Assembly: GCF_003352005.1 (NCBI RefSeq)
Contig: NZ_CP024848.1
Location: forward strand, 505,001-569,000
DNA from: Oceanobacillus zhaokaii
Lineage (GTDB): Bacteria > Bacillota > Bacilli > Bacillales > Amphibacillaceae
Length of the DNA stretch: 64,000 nt
Reading direction: 5' to 3'
Positions 44,977 to 53,337 of this stretch are shown one piece after another. The position numbers and the translations under genes were made by a program. Numbering within the stretch: position 1 is the stretch's first letter; every line of letters starts with the position of its first letter. Under the pieces are notes generated by a model. It made no database searches. It had not been told where the DNA came from and saw only the letters and a list, made by a program, of their open reading frames with translations.

Positions 44977-45462
44977 ATGGTAGATATTCTAATTTGGATT
45001 GTCATTGCAGCATTATTTATTTTAAGTTTCGTGGGATTAATTTATCCTATTATTCCAGGGGTACTTGTATTATGGGTTGGGTTCTTGCTCTATCAATTTT
45101 TCATTAATGCCGATGAGCTTAATTTAATCTTCTGGATTGCGATGGGGTTATTTACTGTAGCTCTATTTGTCGCTGATATTATTGCCAATAGTTACTTTGT
45201 AAAGAAGTACGGTGGAAGTAAATGGGGAGAGCGGGGTGCAGCAATTGCTGTAATCATTGGTTCGTTCATTATTCCACCATTTGGTATTATTATTGTGCCT
45301 TTTGTCGTTGTATTTATTATTGAAATGCTGCAGCAACGAACTTTAATGGATGCATTTAAAGCATCGATTGGCTCATTGTTTGGCTTCTTAGGCGGTACGA
45401 TAGCGAAATTTGTTATTCAAGTTATTATGATTATTTGGTTTTTTGTCGTAGTATTATTTTAA
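44977..45462 (+). CDS. DUF456 family membrane protein
   Basis: About 161 residues from ATG 44977 with GGAGG upstream; TTG 44965 and ATG 44974 are also in frame. Four or five hydrophobic helices are present, with the DUF456 pattern GLIYPIIPGVLVLWVGFLLY, then NSYFVKKYGGSKWGERGAAI and glycine-rich hydrophobic helices. No function is known for the family. It follows the PlsY-like gene after a short gap containing a fragment that resembles the start of repeat family A (GGCAGATAAGAA, 44934). Confidence 0.85.
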   Translation: MVDILIWIVIAALFILSFVGLIYPIIPGVLVLWVGFLLYQFFINADELNLIFWIAMGLFTVALFVADIIANSYFVKKYGGSKWGERGAAIAVIIGSFIIPPFGIIIVPFVVVFIIEMLQQRTLMDAFKASIGSLFGFLGGTIAKFVIQVIMIIWFFVVVLF

Positions 45463-45540
45463 AGTGGCTTATTTCGTATAATTAGTTCCTTTCTAGATAA
45501 TGCGAAAAGCCTGGGGAGAGGAGTGCTCACGGGATTATTG

Positions 45541-45719
45541 TTCCGGAAATACACTGCGCTTTCCGCGGGCGGCTGGTGAGCCTCTTCGTGCTTCCGCACT
45601 TCAGAGTCTCACCGAGGCCTTTCCTCCCGCAGGACAAGGAAAGCTTCGGCAGCGTTACATCGCACGAAGAAAATGGAACTTTATTTTCGAGGAGTCTCCG
45701 TGTATTTCCTCCGCTGGGA
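45541..45719. repeat. dispersed repeat family B, long composite copy
   Basis: The element begins CCGGAAATACACTGCGCTTTCCGCGGG and closes CGTGTATTTCCTCCGCTGGG (short excerpts: GGAAATACACTGCGCTTTCC and GTGTATTTCCTCCG), so its ends are inverted. The interior is G+C-rich, with CTTCGTGCTTCCGCACTTC and CCTCCCGCAGGACAAGGAAAG. It lies reversed relative to the 35845 copy. The open frames crossing it are not genes. It occupies most of the 461-bp gap 45463-45923; the remainder is A/T-rich sequence before pdxK. Confidence 0.8.
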
Positions 45720-45923
45720 TTGTGGGTATACTTTGCATTTTACATAAACTACGAAGTTATCGTCCATCACATGGTAAATAAGAGTTTTTTCACTGCTAAG
45801 GCTGTTACCGTATGGTTAATAAAGTAACAGACTTTTTCGTGGGACGAGTATAGCACACCTCTAATCTCTAAGAATACTATTTTTAAATATTAAACATGTT
45901 ACTAAAAGAAAGGGATATCAAAT

Positions 45924-46766
45924 ATGAATTATCCATCACGTGTTATTACGATTGCGGGTTCTGCTGCTGGGGGCAGTGCGGGGATCCAGGCGGATTTAAA
46001 AACATTTCAGGAATTAGATGTATATGGCATGAGTGTTGTTACTGCAATTGTTGGAAGACATCCAGAAACAAATAAAAATGTTCATATCCAAACCGTCGAG
46101 GCAATCGAAGCACAGTTTGCAACTGCGATAAATCAAGTCGGTGCTGATGGACTGAAAACTGGAATGTTATTTTCCAAGGAAGTTATTGAAACGGTTGCAA
46201 ACTTAATTGAGCATGCTTCAATTAAAACGATTGTTGTCGATCCGGTCATGATTGGGAAGATGAATTCTAAGTTGTTGAAGGATGATGCAATCGAAGCGTT
46301 AAAAAGTGTGCTTATACCATTGGCAACGATAATTACACCAAACGTACCAGAAGCGTCTGTACTACTTGGAGACCGAGAAATTCAGAGTGTCGATGAGTTA
46401 AAACAAGCTGCAGTCGATTTGTATTCACTTGGTGCAAAAATTGTGTTAGTAAAAGGCGGCAGACTAGAGGGACCGGCAGTTGATGTTCTGTATGATGGCA
46501 AACAACTGATTACATATGAAGCGCCACGGATCGATACGGTTAATACTAGTGGTGCAGGCTGTACTTATTCTGCAGCGATTGCCGCTTTTCTAACAAAGGG
46601 TCTACCAGTACAGGAGGCAGTGCGCCTTGCAAAAAGCTTTGTTACAACTGCAATTGAGCATGGATTTTCATATACAGAGATCGTTGGTCCAACTTATCAT
46701 GCAGCAGAACGAAAATATGGAGAAGCACATCAAATAATTGTAAATGGGGGAGAACATAATGAGTAA
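45924..46766 (+). CDS. pdxK: pyridoxine/pyridoxal/pyridoxamine kinase (ThiD-like PdxK)
   Basis: The enzyme phosphorylates B6 vitamers in the salvage pathway. The 280 residues match the Firmicute PdxK group, which descends from ThiD. Motifs include TIAGSAAGGSAGIQADLKTF, DPVMIGKMNSKLL, the strand TPNVPEASVLLG, LVKGGR and the C-terminal anion hole SGAGCTYSAAIAAFL with GAGC in place of GTGC. ThiD (HMP kinase) is the main alternative. It overlaps the nicotinamidase gene by eight bases, forming a small cofactor salvage pair. Confidence 0.88.
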   Translation: MNYPSRVITIAGSAAGGSAGIQADLKTFQELDVYGMSVVTAIVGRHPETNKNVHIQTVEAIEAQFATAINQVGADGLKTGMLFSKEVIETVANLIEHASIKTIVVDPVMIGKMNSKLLKDDAIEALKSVLIPLATIITPNVPEASVLLGDREIQSVDELKQAAVDLYSLGAKIVLVKGGRLEGPAVDVLYDGKQLITYEAPRIDTVNTSGAGCTYSAAIAAFLTKGLPVQEAVRLAKSFVTTAIEHGFSYTEIVGPTYHAAERKYGEAHQIIVNGGEHNE

Positions 46767-47310
46767 ACGTGCATTGGTTAATGTTGATTACACTTATGAT
46801 TTTGTAGCAGAAAATGGTGCACTTACAGCAGGTAAACCAGGTCAAGAAATTGAGGACAAAGTTGTTGCATTAACAAAAGAATTTATTGAAGCGGGAGATT
46901 ATGTTGCGTTTGCAATCGATATTCATTATGAAGGGGATAAGCAGCATCCGGAAACAGCACTATTTCCTCCGCATAATATCGCAGATACACCGGGAAGAGA
47001 ATTATATGGAAAATTAGCGGATGTTTATGAGGAAAATAAGAACAGAGAAAATGTTTATTATTACGATAAAACACGTTACAGTGCATTTGCTGGAACTGAC
47101 CTGGAAATTAAACTCCGTGAACGAGGGATTAATGAAATTCATATCATCGGTGTGTGCACAGATATTTGTGTTCTCCATACTGCAGTAGATGCCTATAACA
47201 AAGGATTTAAGATTGTTGTTCATAAAGATGCTGTTGCAAGCTTTAATCAAGCGGGACATGACTGGGCATTAGGTCATTTTACAAATACTTTGGGTGCTGA
47301 GGTTAGATAA
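46759..47310 (+). CDS. pncA: nicotinamidase/pyrazinamidase-like cysteine hydrolase
   Basis: Converts nicotinamide to nicotinate for NAD salvage. From ATG 46759 (GGGGGAGAACATA upstream) it has 183 residues. The isochorismatase-fold triad is visible: Asp in NVDYTYDF, Lys in YDKTRYSAF and Cys in IGVCTDICVLH. The metal-binding loop is DIHYEGDKQHPE. It is translationally coupled to pdxK. The assignment as nicotinamidase rests on the motif set and the cofactor-salvage neighbour. Confidence 0.88.
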   Translation: MSKRALVNVDYTYDFVAENGALTAGKPGQEIEDKVVALTKEFIEAGDYVAFAIDIHYEGDKQHPETALFPPHNIADTPGRELYGKLADVYEENKNRENVYYYDKTRYSAFAGTDLEIKLRERGINEIHIIGVCTDICVLHTAVDAYNKGFKIVVHKDAVASFNQAGHDWALGHFTNTLGAEVR

Positions 47311-47332
47311 AATTTAAATATTTGGTATCAAT

Positions 47333-47370
47333 ACACGCTATTTCAAATTTGAAATAGCGTGTTTGTTTTT
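47333..47370 (+). terminator. intrinsic terminator after pncA
   Basis: ACACGCTATTTCAAA and TTTGAAATAGCGTGT form a perfect 30-bp palindrome (47333-47362) followed by TTGTTTTTT. Confidence 0.9.
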
Positions 47371-47505
47371 TAGGAGTATAGAAAGTCTCTCAATAAACTA
47401 CTAATTCGCAAGAGATAAACTAATGTCGTTAGTTTAAGATAAAAAGTCCAGAATTTAGTGTATAATAAAATTATTTTATAAATGAAGTTATTAGTGGGGG
47501 GAAAA

Positions 47506-47955
47506 ATGATGGAAATATCTCAAGCTACAGTTGAAGATTTAGAAGGAGTATCACATTTATTTAATTTGTATCGAATGTTTTATCAACAAGAATCGGATTT
47601 AGAAGGTGCTATGACTTACATTAAAAAGCGTATAGAAAGCAAAGAGTCTGTTATATTTGTTGTTAAAGACAAACAATGTTATATCGGCTTTACGCAACTT
47701 TATCCTACATTTTCATCTATATCTATGAAAAGAGCTTGGATATTAAATGACTTATATGTTGATGCAAAAGCAAGAAAACAAGGGGTAGCAGAAATGCTCT
47801 TACATAAAGCAAGGGACTACGCAATTGAAACAGGAGCTATAAGTCTTAGTTTGAGTACTGCACCAGATAATTATTCTGCTCAAAAATTATATGAAAAAAG
47901 TGGGTACGAACGGGATTCTCAATTCTATCATTATGAATTAGATTTAGCTGAGTAA
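47506..47955 (+). CDS. GNAT-family N-acetyltransferase
   Basis: About 149 residues from ATG 47506 (GGGGGG upstream); the frame opens at 47482 but without a ribosome site. The acetyl-CoA motif reads ARKQGVAEMLLHKARDYA, with WILNDLYVD before it and NYSAQKLYEKSGYERD after it, as in common GNAT proteins. The substrate is unknown. The isochorismatase-like gene follows after 41 bases. Confidence 0.85.
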   Translation: MMEISQATVEDLEGVSHLFNLYRMFYQQESDLEGAMTYIKKRIESKESVIFVVKDKQCYIGFTQLYPTFSSISMKRAWILNDLYVDAKARKQGVAEMLLHKARDYAIETGAISLSLSTAPDNYSAQKLYEKSGYERDSQFYHYELDLAE

Positions 47956-47996
47956 CATTGACCATGTACTGAACAGCAATTAATGGGGGAATTATC

Positions 47997-48554
47997 ATAG
48001 ATAATAAAAATAAAGCTTTACTAATAATTGATGTACAAAAAGCATTTGATGATAAGGAATGGGGAGAAAGAAACAATTTAATGGCAGAAGAAAACATTAG
48101 CAGGATCCTAACGATGTGGAGAGAGAAGGGCTGGCAAGTAGTGCATATTCAACATAAGTCGGATAATCCTGATTCTTTTTTTCATCCAAGAAATGAAGGA
48201 TTTACGATAAAAGAATTGGTTAAACCTATTAAAGGAGAAACAGTTATCACAAAGAAAGTAAATAGTAGTTTTATTGGTACAAATTTAGAAGCATTTTTAA
48301 AATCAAATGGTATTACAACAGTAGTAATAACTGGATTGACTACTCCCCATTGTGTATCTACTACTACAAGAATGAGTGGAAATTTAGGCTTTAATACATA
48401 CCTTATTTCAGATGCAACAGCAGCGTTCGGTTTAAACGGCCAAAATAATAACTACTATGACGCCGAGACTATACATAATATATCTCTAGCTACTTTAAAT
48501 GAAGAGTTCGCTACTATTCTTACAACAGAACAATTGATGAATGAATTACAATAA
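47997..48554 (+). CDS. isochorismatase-family cysteine hydrolase with an ATA in the start position
   Basis: A 185-residue cysteine hydrolase. The N-terminal ALLIIDVQKAF contains the catalytic Asp, the Lys is in ITKKVNSSFIGT, and the Cys is in GLTTPHCVSTTTRMS. The homologous frame begins at 47997 with ATA, six bases after a good TGGGGGA site; no ATG, GTG or TTG lies between the upstream stop (47970) and 48081. The first ATG (48081) would remove the catalytic Asp strand. So either AUA initiation is used or the start codon was lost. The natural substrate is unknown. Confidence 0.78.
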   Translation: MDNKNKALLIIDVQKAFDDKEWGERNNLMAEENISRILTMWREKGWQVVHIQHKSDNPDSFFHPRNEGFTIKELVKPIKGETVITKKVNSSFIGTNLEAFLKSNGITTVVITGLTTPHCVSTTTRMSGNLGFNTYLISDATAAFGLNGQNNNYYDAETIHNISLATLNEEFATILTTEQLMNELQ

Positions 48555-48556
48555 TA

Positions 48557-48594
48557 TTCAGCTCCATCGGTAGTAAGCCCCTTCCGATGGAGCT
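48557..48594 (+). terminator. hairpin terminator after isochorismatase-like gene
   Basis: CAGCTCCATCGG and CCGATGGAGCTG form a 12-bp stem with a 13-base loop. The T tract is short (TATTT). Confidence 0.65.
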
Positions 48595-48709
48595 GTATTT
48601 CCTATGCGGTATGTCTGTGAGCGCTCATCACCTTATATAAGCTTGCATTTTATATCAACTAATCGATATTGGTGTCAATTAGTTGAAAGGAATTTCCTGC
48701 ATAATCAGC

Positions 48710-49984
48710 TTAATTCGATTGATCAGCTAACTCCTCATCGAAATCTAAACCGAATGCTTTAGGTGATAAATCCTCGGCTTTTGGCAGGCCGCGTAATCTT
48801 GGGTGAAGGAACCAAATGATGGATAGAAGCGCTAAGCCAAGTCCTGTTAACGCAAAAATTAGTGTACTGTTAGTAATACTTGCCAAATAACCACCTGCTA
48901 ACGAACCGATTGGCATTGCAATTGTACCCATACTTGCTGATACAGTGTTTACTCGGCCAAGAATATGATTCGGAACAACTGTTTGGACAGTAGCGGCAAA
49001 AATAACATTTGTTCCACCGATTGGAATCCAAGCTATACCGAATAATAGTACGCCAAGGAATGTCCACGGTACGATGGAGGAAAATACCCAACAAATAGAT
49101 GAAAACAGGAATGAGAGGATAACAAAAGTTCCTATACGAAATTTCCCCATCTGATTTGCTAGTAGTGCGCCAACCAGTGCCCCAGTAGACATTGCTGCTA
49201 GGTAAAATCCATATATTTCCGACCCTCCCAGATGATCAGCAAATGCTGGAAGAATCGCCATTGCTCCACCGATAGCAAAGTTAGCTACTATCGAGCCAAT
49301 TAAAAAGGTTGCCATAAGAGAGCCGAATACAATTGAAAATCCCTCTCTTAGTTCGAAAAAATACTTTTTTAACCCTTGTTTTAATCCTTTGTTTTGAAGG
49401 AGCGTTTTTTCTTTAGTCTGTGGAATCTTTAATAGAGTAAAAAGGATAGCTGCAACAGCAAACGTAACGGAGTCAACCAGAAATAATGTAACAGCTCCAA
49501 CAAAGGCTACCAGTATCCCAGCCGCTGCATTAAATACTAAATCAATCCCTTGATAGGCAAAGGAAAAATAGGAATTCCCTTTTAACAAATCCTTCTTTGG
49601 AAGAATAAGTGGCAATGCTTTTGTTTGGGATGGGTAGGCAAACTGTTCAATAAACGCTACAATCGGCATAACAATAAGTACGATTTGGACAGTTAGCACA
49701 CCAAAGTAGTATGTAATCGGAATGATTAATATTAGAATTGCTTGCAAAACCTGTGTAATGATAAGCGTTCGTTTCACGGGCCAGCGATCGACGAATGGAC
49801 CTGTAATAAATTGAAGGGAGACAGGCAGTAAAGTTAAAAAACCAGCTAAACCGGAATAAAAAGCATTGCCACCTAAACTATATACGAGCCACATCGCTGC
49901 AATGTAATAAATACTGTCTCCAATATTTGTAACGATTCTTCCTATAAGTAAGAATAAAAAGTTCTTATTTTTTAGTAACCCCAT
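48710..49984 (-). CDS. MFS transporter (drug/macrolide efflux-like)
   Basis: A 424-residue major facilitator with about 12 hydrophobic helices. The N-terminus FLFLLIGRIVTNIGDSIYYIAAMWLVY and the loop GPFVDRWPVKRTLIITQ (the family D-R-x2-R/K-R motif) place it with the MefA-like MFS_3 efflux group. The C-terminal half has IPIGGTNVIFAATVQTVVP and NHILGRVNTVSASMGTIAMP, also typical. It lies 25 bp downstream of its likely regulator and is probably controlled by it. The exported compound is unknown. Confidence 0.9.
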   Translation of the reverse strand: MGLLKNKNFLFLLIGRIVTNIGDSIYYIAAMWLVYSLGGNAFYSGLAGFLTLLPVSLQFITGPFVDRWPVKRTLIITQVLQAILILIIPITYYFGVLTVQIVLIVMPIVAFIEQFAYPSQTKALPLILPKKDLLKGNSYFSFAYQGIDLVFNAAAGILVAFVGAVTLFLVDSVTFAVAAILFTLLKIPQTKEKTLLQNKGLKQGLKKYFFELREGFSIVFGSLMATFLIGSIVANFAIGGAMAILPAFADHLGGSEIYGFYLAAMSTGALVGALLANQMGKFRIGTFVILSFLFSSICWVFSSIVPWTFLGVLLFGIAWIPIGGTNVIFAATVQTVVPNHILGRVNTVSASMGTIAMPIGSLAGGYLASITNSTLIFALTGLGLALLSIIWFLHPRLRGLPKAEDLSPKAFGLDFDEELADQSN

Positions 49985-50009
49985 TTGTTTTCCCCTTTTC
50001 TAAGATTGC

Positions 50010-50618
50010 TTAGGAATCTTTTTTCTCACGTTTTTTAAATGCAAATTCTTGTACTTGGAAGCCCAGATTAAAGAAATAATAGATATTTTTTTCTTCTTCA
50101 GTTTCCTCACCCATTTTTTCGAGTTCATCCATTAATGCAAAATATTTATTAGTCCATTGTTTAAATTGTGCTTCACTAGCTTCAATTTCCATTGCTGTTG
50201 ACATATAGCCCCAATCTTCTGGATTCTCGCTATTATTTTTCTTTTCAAAAGCTTCCTTTGGCGCTGTTTGCACCCTCTTTTTCGCGCGATCAATCATACT
50301 GTAAATGATTTGTCTTGTCGTTTGGTCAACTTCATGGAATGGAAGCAGTTCTTCGGAAATTGTGAAGCCATTAGCAACGGAACGATAAAACTTTTGTACG
50401 ATGCCATTTTTTTCTTCTTTTTTTACTATTTCGATGATGTTGTTTTTTTCAAGTTCTTTTAGATGATAGTGGATTTTTCCTCTTGGGATATCCAATGTCT
50501 CTGAAAGTTGTTGCCCAGTATAGGGACCTTCACAAAGATACATCATCATCTCTGCACGTAGCGGGTCACCGATAGCCTTTAATTGATTATATGTTTCGAT
50601 TGTCATAATTTGTTTCAT
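50010..50618 (-). CDS. winged-helix transcriptional regulator (ArsR-like HTH) of the MFS gene
   Basis: A 202-residue regulator. The N-terminal winged helix (about 8-75) reads LKAIGDPLRAEMMMYLCEGP, QQLSETLDIPRGKIHYHLKELEKNNIIE, as in ArsR/HTH_20 proteins, and the rest is a charged helical domain that may bind ligand or dimerise. It precedes the MFS transporter in the same direction, forming a regulator-efflux pair. A 16-bp palindrome at 50654 in its upstream region is a candidate operator. Confidence 0.86.
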   Translation of the reverse strand: MKQIMTIETYNQLKAIGDPLRAEMMMYLCEGPYTGQQLSETLDIPRGKIHYHLKELEKNNIIEIVKKEEKNGIVQKFYRSVANGFTISEELLPFHEVDQTTRQIIYSMIDRAKKRVQTAPKEAFEKKNNSENPEDWGYMSTAMEIEASEAQFKQWTNKYFALMDELEKMGEETEEEKNIYYFFNLGFQVQEFAFKKREKKDS

Positions 50619-50653
50619 AAGATCTACCTCTCTTTGTTAAGAAAATTTATACG

Positions 50654-50669
50654 GTTAAATTTATTTAAC
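50654..50669. promoter_or_regulatory. candidate operator of the ArsR-like regulator
   Basis: GTTAAAT-TT-ATTTAAC is a perfect 16-bp inverted repeat located 36 bp before the regulator start. A shorter TTAAGAA lies next to it. Autoregulation through this site is inferred from position. Confidence 0.5.
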
Positions 50670-50808
50670 ATATGATATCACTAATAAAATGAGAAGTAAA
50701 TATTTAAATTGCATGAAAATTCCAGTGCATAATTTTTTCAAAGGTTATTTGATTATTTTCCTATATCTAATATAAAATCAACTTAGCAATAGGAGGAGGT
50801 AGGAATCA

Positions 50809-51348
50809 TTGTTCAGAACATATGAATTTGATAATTATACGGTTAGAATAGCGGGAGAGAATGACACAGAATCTGTTATACGGTTATTGCAGGATACTGC
50901 TAGCAACTTGCAGAAAAAAGGGGTTTTGCAATGGGAGTATTTGCTTCAAGGCGAAGATACAAAAGAGATTGAACAGGGGATTCTAGCAGGGACGACATAT
51001 GTTGCTGAAGCAAACGGAAAAATGGTTGCTACTTTTAATTTCTCTAGTAAGCAAAATGACTGGGATATTACACTGTGGGGGGAGCGGGATGATGCTGCCT
51101 ATTATATCCATCGACTCGCAGTGAATCCTAGATATCGCCATCAGCAAATAGGAAGGATGCTATTAAGCTGGATGGATAGTAATCTGAAGTTAGTGGAGGG
51201 GTATGTTAGACTTGATTGTATTGCAAATAATCCTGTATTAAATAAATTTTATCAGGATGCAGGTTTTACTTTTGTTGGTTACGCCAAGCAGGAGGAAGAG
51301 AACTTTTCAAAGTATGAAAAGATTTATCAAGTTGAGAAGCAAGATTAG
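50809..51348 (+). CDS. GNAT-family N-acetyltransferase
   Basis: A 179-residue GNAT protein starting at TTG 50809, ten bases after AGGAGGAGG. The acetyl-CoA motif region is YIHRLAVNPRYRHQQIGRML, followed by VRLDCIANNPVLNKFYQDAGF. The N-terminal ESVIRLLQDTASNLQKKGVLQW resembles the YkkB/streptothricin-type subgroup. The substrate is unknown. The gene is single, upstream of the proS T-box. Confidence 0.87.
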   Translation: MFRTYEFDNYTVRIAGENDTESVIRLLQDTASNLQKKGVLQWEYLLQGEDTKEIEQGILAGTTYVAEANGKMVATFNFSSKQNDWDITLWGERDDAAYYIHRLAVNPRYRHQQIGRMLLSWMDSNLKLVEGYVRLDCIANNPVLNKFYQDAGFTFVGYAKQEEENFSKYEKIYQVEKQD

Positions 51349-51474
51349 GAATTTTTCTTATTCTTTTTTTAAAACAAGGTAAGCCATGTTGAGCTTCAAG
51401 TCAATTATTTAGTAGGTCTTGACTTTATAAAAGCATACATATATATTAAGAATGATATAGGAAACATTGATGGG

Positions 51475-51700
51475 GATTAGTATGATTTATTTGTCTTTCT
51501 AAGAGAGGAAATGGTTGCTGGGAATTTCCAAAGACATAAGTTAGAACCTGCTCCTGAGTTCGCCATCGAAAAGGCAAAATTGCTATAAGATGTGCGCGGT
51601 TTATGACCGTTATCAAGTGAAGTGTGCAAGGGGTTCATCCTTTGCAAACAAGGGTGGTACCACCAGGCCTCGGTCCCTTTTTTGGACGCGGGGATTTTTT
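51475..51700 (+). ncRNA. T-box riboswitch of proS
   Basis: The conserved T-box sequence AGGGTGGTACCACC (51651-51664) is followed by a terminator helix (about 51667-51700) ending in TTTTTT. Upstream is a stem I region with AGTA (51478-51481), a probable specifier loop TTAGAACCTGCTCC and a stem III. A CCT proline codon at 51547-51549 is the likely specifier. The variable T in TGGT would pair with discriminator A of tRNA-Pro. Uncharged tRNA-Pro should promote antitermination into proS. Confidence 0.9.
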
Positions 51701-51702
51701 GG

Positions 51703-51786
51703 TTGTTAAGAAAGTAAAAAACTTTCTTACTACATAAGTGCAACTAGGACAGTCACCGAAAGGCTTGGTGACTGTCCAGTTTTCTA
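51703..51786 (+). repeat. dispersed repeat family A between the T-box and proS
   Basis: TTAAGAAAGTAAAAAACTTTCTTA folds a first hairpin (stem AAGAAAGT/ACTTTCTT), then CTACATAAGTGCAACTAGG follows. A perfect GACAGTCACC/GGTGACTGTC stem around GAAAGGCTT and CAGTTTTCT close the element. Its second stem differs from the 21252 copy by paired changes. It lies within the proS leader, downstream of the riboswitch terminator, so it is transcribed in antiterminated messages. Confidence 0.85.
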
Positions 51787-51822
51787 ATGTTTACAATAAT
51801 TTTAAATAAAGAGGTGTTTAGC

Positions 51823-53262
51823 TTGGGTAAGAAGAACAAGCAATTTGTTGAGAAAATCACGGCAATGGAAGACGATTTCGCACAATGGTATACCGATGTT
51901 GTGAAGCAAGCGGAATTAGTTGATTATGGACAAGTTCGCGGAACAATGATTATTAAGCCATATGGTTTTGCAATCTGGGAAAATATTCGCGATGAACTAG
52001 ATCGTCAAATAAAGGCAACAGGGCATTCAAATGTTGCTTTCCCATTATTTATTCCTGAGAGCCTGCTGCAAAAGGAGAAAGACCATGTCGTTGGTTTTGC
52101 GCCTGAGGTTGCTTGGGTAACTCATGGTGGAGATGAAGAATTAGCAGAGCGAATTGCAGTTCGTCCAACATCAGAAGTGCTTTTCTGTGATTATTATTCA
52201 AAAAATATTCATTCTTACCGTGACTTGCCAATGCTATATAACCAATGGGCAAACGTTGTAAGATGGGAAAAGACAACACGTCCATTCTTACGTTCTTCTG
52301 AGTTCCACTGGCAGGAAGGTCATACTGCACATGCGACAGATGCCGATGCAGCAGCTGAAACAGATAAAATGTTAGGAGTATATGTTGATCTTGTCGAAAA
52401 CTATCTTGCAATTCCCGTAATAAAAGGTCGTAAAACCGATAAAGAAAAATTCGCAGGTGCGAAATATACCTTAACAATCGAAAGCTTGATGCACGATGGA
52501 AAAGCATTGCAATCTGGAACATCCCATCACTTTGGTTCAGGTTTTGCAGAAGCATTTGATATTACGTATTTAGATGAAAATGGTGAAAGCCAATTTGTAC
52601 ACCAAACATCTTGGGGGCTCTCAACTCGAATTATGGGTGCATTAATCATGGTACATGGTGATAATCGCGGATTGGTAATTCCACCAAAAATTGCGCCAAC
52701 ACAGGCAATGATCGTACCAATTGCCCAGCATAAAGAAGGCGTATTGGATAAAGCATACGAGCTTCGCGATCAGTTGAAAAATCTTGTCCGTGTTGATATT
52801 GATGCAAGTGATAAGATGCCAGGATGGAAATTCAATGAATACGAAATGAAAGGTATTCCAGTACGAATTGAAATGGGTCCAAAAGACATTGAGAAGGAGC
52901 AAGTTGTCCTTGTACGCCGTGACACAGGGGAGAAGGAATTTGTAGCCCTTAGTGAATTAGAGACGCGTCTACCGGCACTATTAGAAGAAATTCAGTCGAA
53001 TTTATTCAATGAGGCACTTGAACATCGCAACGAAAAAACATCAACAGCTAAGAATATGGATGAGTTCAAACAAAACCTTGAGGAAAAGGGTGGCTTCATC
53101 AAAGCAATGTGGTGTGGTGATTTGGCTTGTGAGGAACAAATAAAAGAAGAAACAACTGCAACTTCACGTTGTATTCCGTTTGAGCAAGAGCAAGTTGCAG
53201 AAACATGCGTATGCTGTGGCAAAGAAGCGAAAGAATTAGTAATCTGGGCAAAAGCATATTAA
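51823..53262 (+). CDS. proS: proline--tRNA ligase, archaeal/eukaryote-like (short) type
   Basis: ProRS charges tRNA-Pro. This is the type without the bacterial editing insertion, 479 residues from TTG 51823 (AAAGAGGTG upstream). Class II motifs include [36 protein letters not shown] (motif 2; core [16 protein letters not shown]) and [21 protein letters not shown]-terminal zinc-binding domain carries cysteines in [10 protein letters not shown] and [10 protein letters not shown]. It is the ProS2-like form found in Bacillus, where it can accompany a housekeeping ProRS. Expression is under T-box control. Confidence 0.96.
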   Translation: MGKKNKQFVEKITAMEDDFAQWYTDVVKQAELVDYGQVRGTMIIKPYGFAIWENIRDELDRQIKATGHSNVAFPLFIPESLLQKEKDHVVGFAPEVAWVTHGGDEELAERIAVRPTSEVLFCDYYSKNIHSYRDLPMLYNQWANVVRWEKTTRPFLRSSEFHWQEGHTAHATDADAAAETDKMLGVYVDLVENYLAIPVIKGRKTDKEKFAGAKYTLTIESLMHDGKALQSGTSHHFGSGFAEAFDITYLDENGESQFVHQTSWGLSTRIMGALIMVHGDNRGLVIPPKIAPTQAMIVPIAQHKEGVLDKAYELRDQLKNLVRVDIDASDKMPGWKFNEYEMKGIPVRIEMGPKDIEKEQVVLVRRDTGEKEFVALSELETRLPALLEEIQSNLFNEALEHRNEKTSTAKNMDEFKQNLEEKGGFIKAMWCGDLACEEQIKEETTATSRCIPFEQEQVAETCVCCGKEAKELVIWAKAY

Positions 53263-53267
53263 TAGTG

Positions 53268-53298
53268 AGAACGAGCATTCTTAGGAGTGCTCGTTTTT
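53268..53298 (+). terminator. intrinsic terminator after proS
   Basis: ACGAGCA and TGCTCGT form a 7-bp stem around TTCTTAGGAG, followed by TTTT. Confidence 0.75.
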
Positions 53299-53337
53299 GT
53301 ATAGTTAGAATTGAAAAAAATCCCAAGTGAATAGCTT

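Noticed and set aside
45500..45827. Two overlapping open frames of 83-93 codons
   Set aside because: Both are translations of the G+C-rich repeat family B element, without ribosome sites or protein-like composition.
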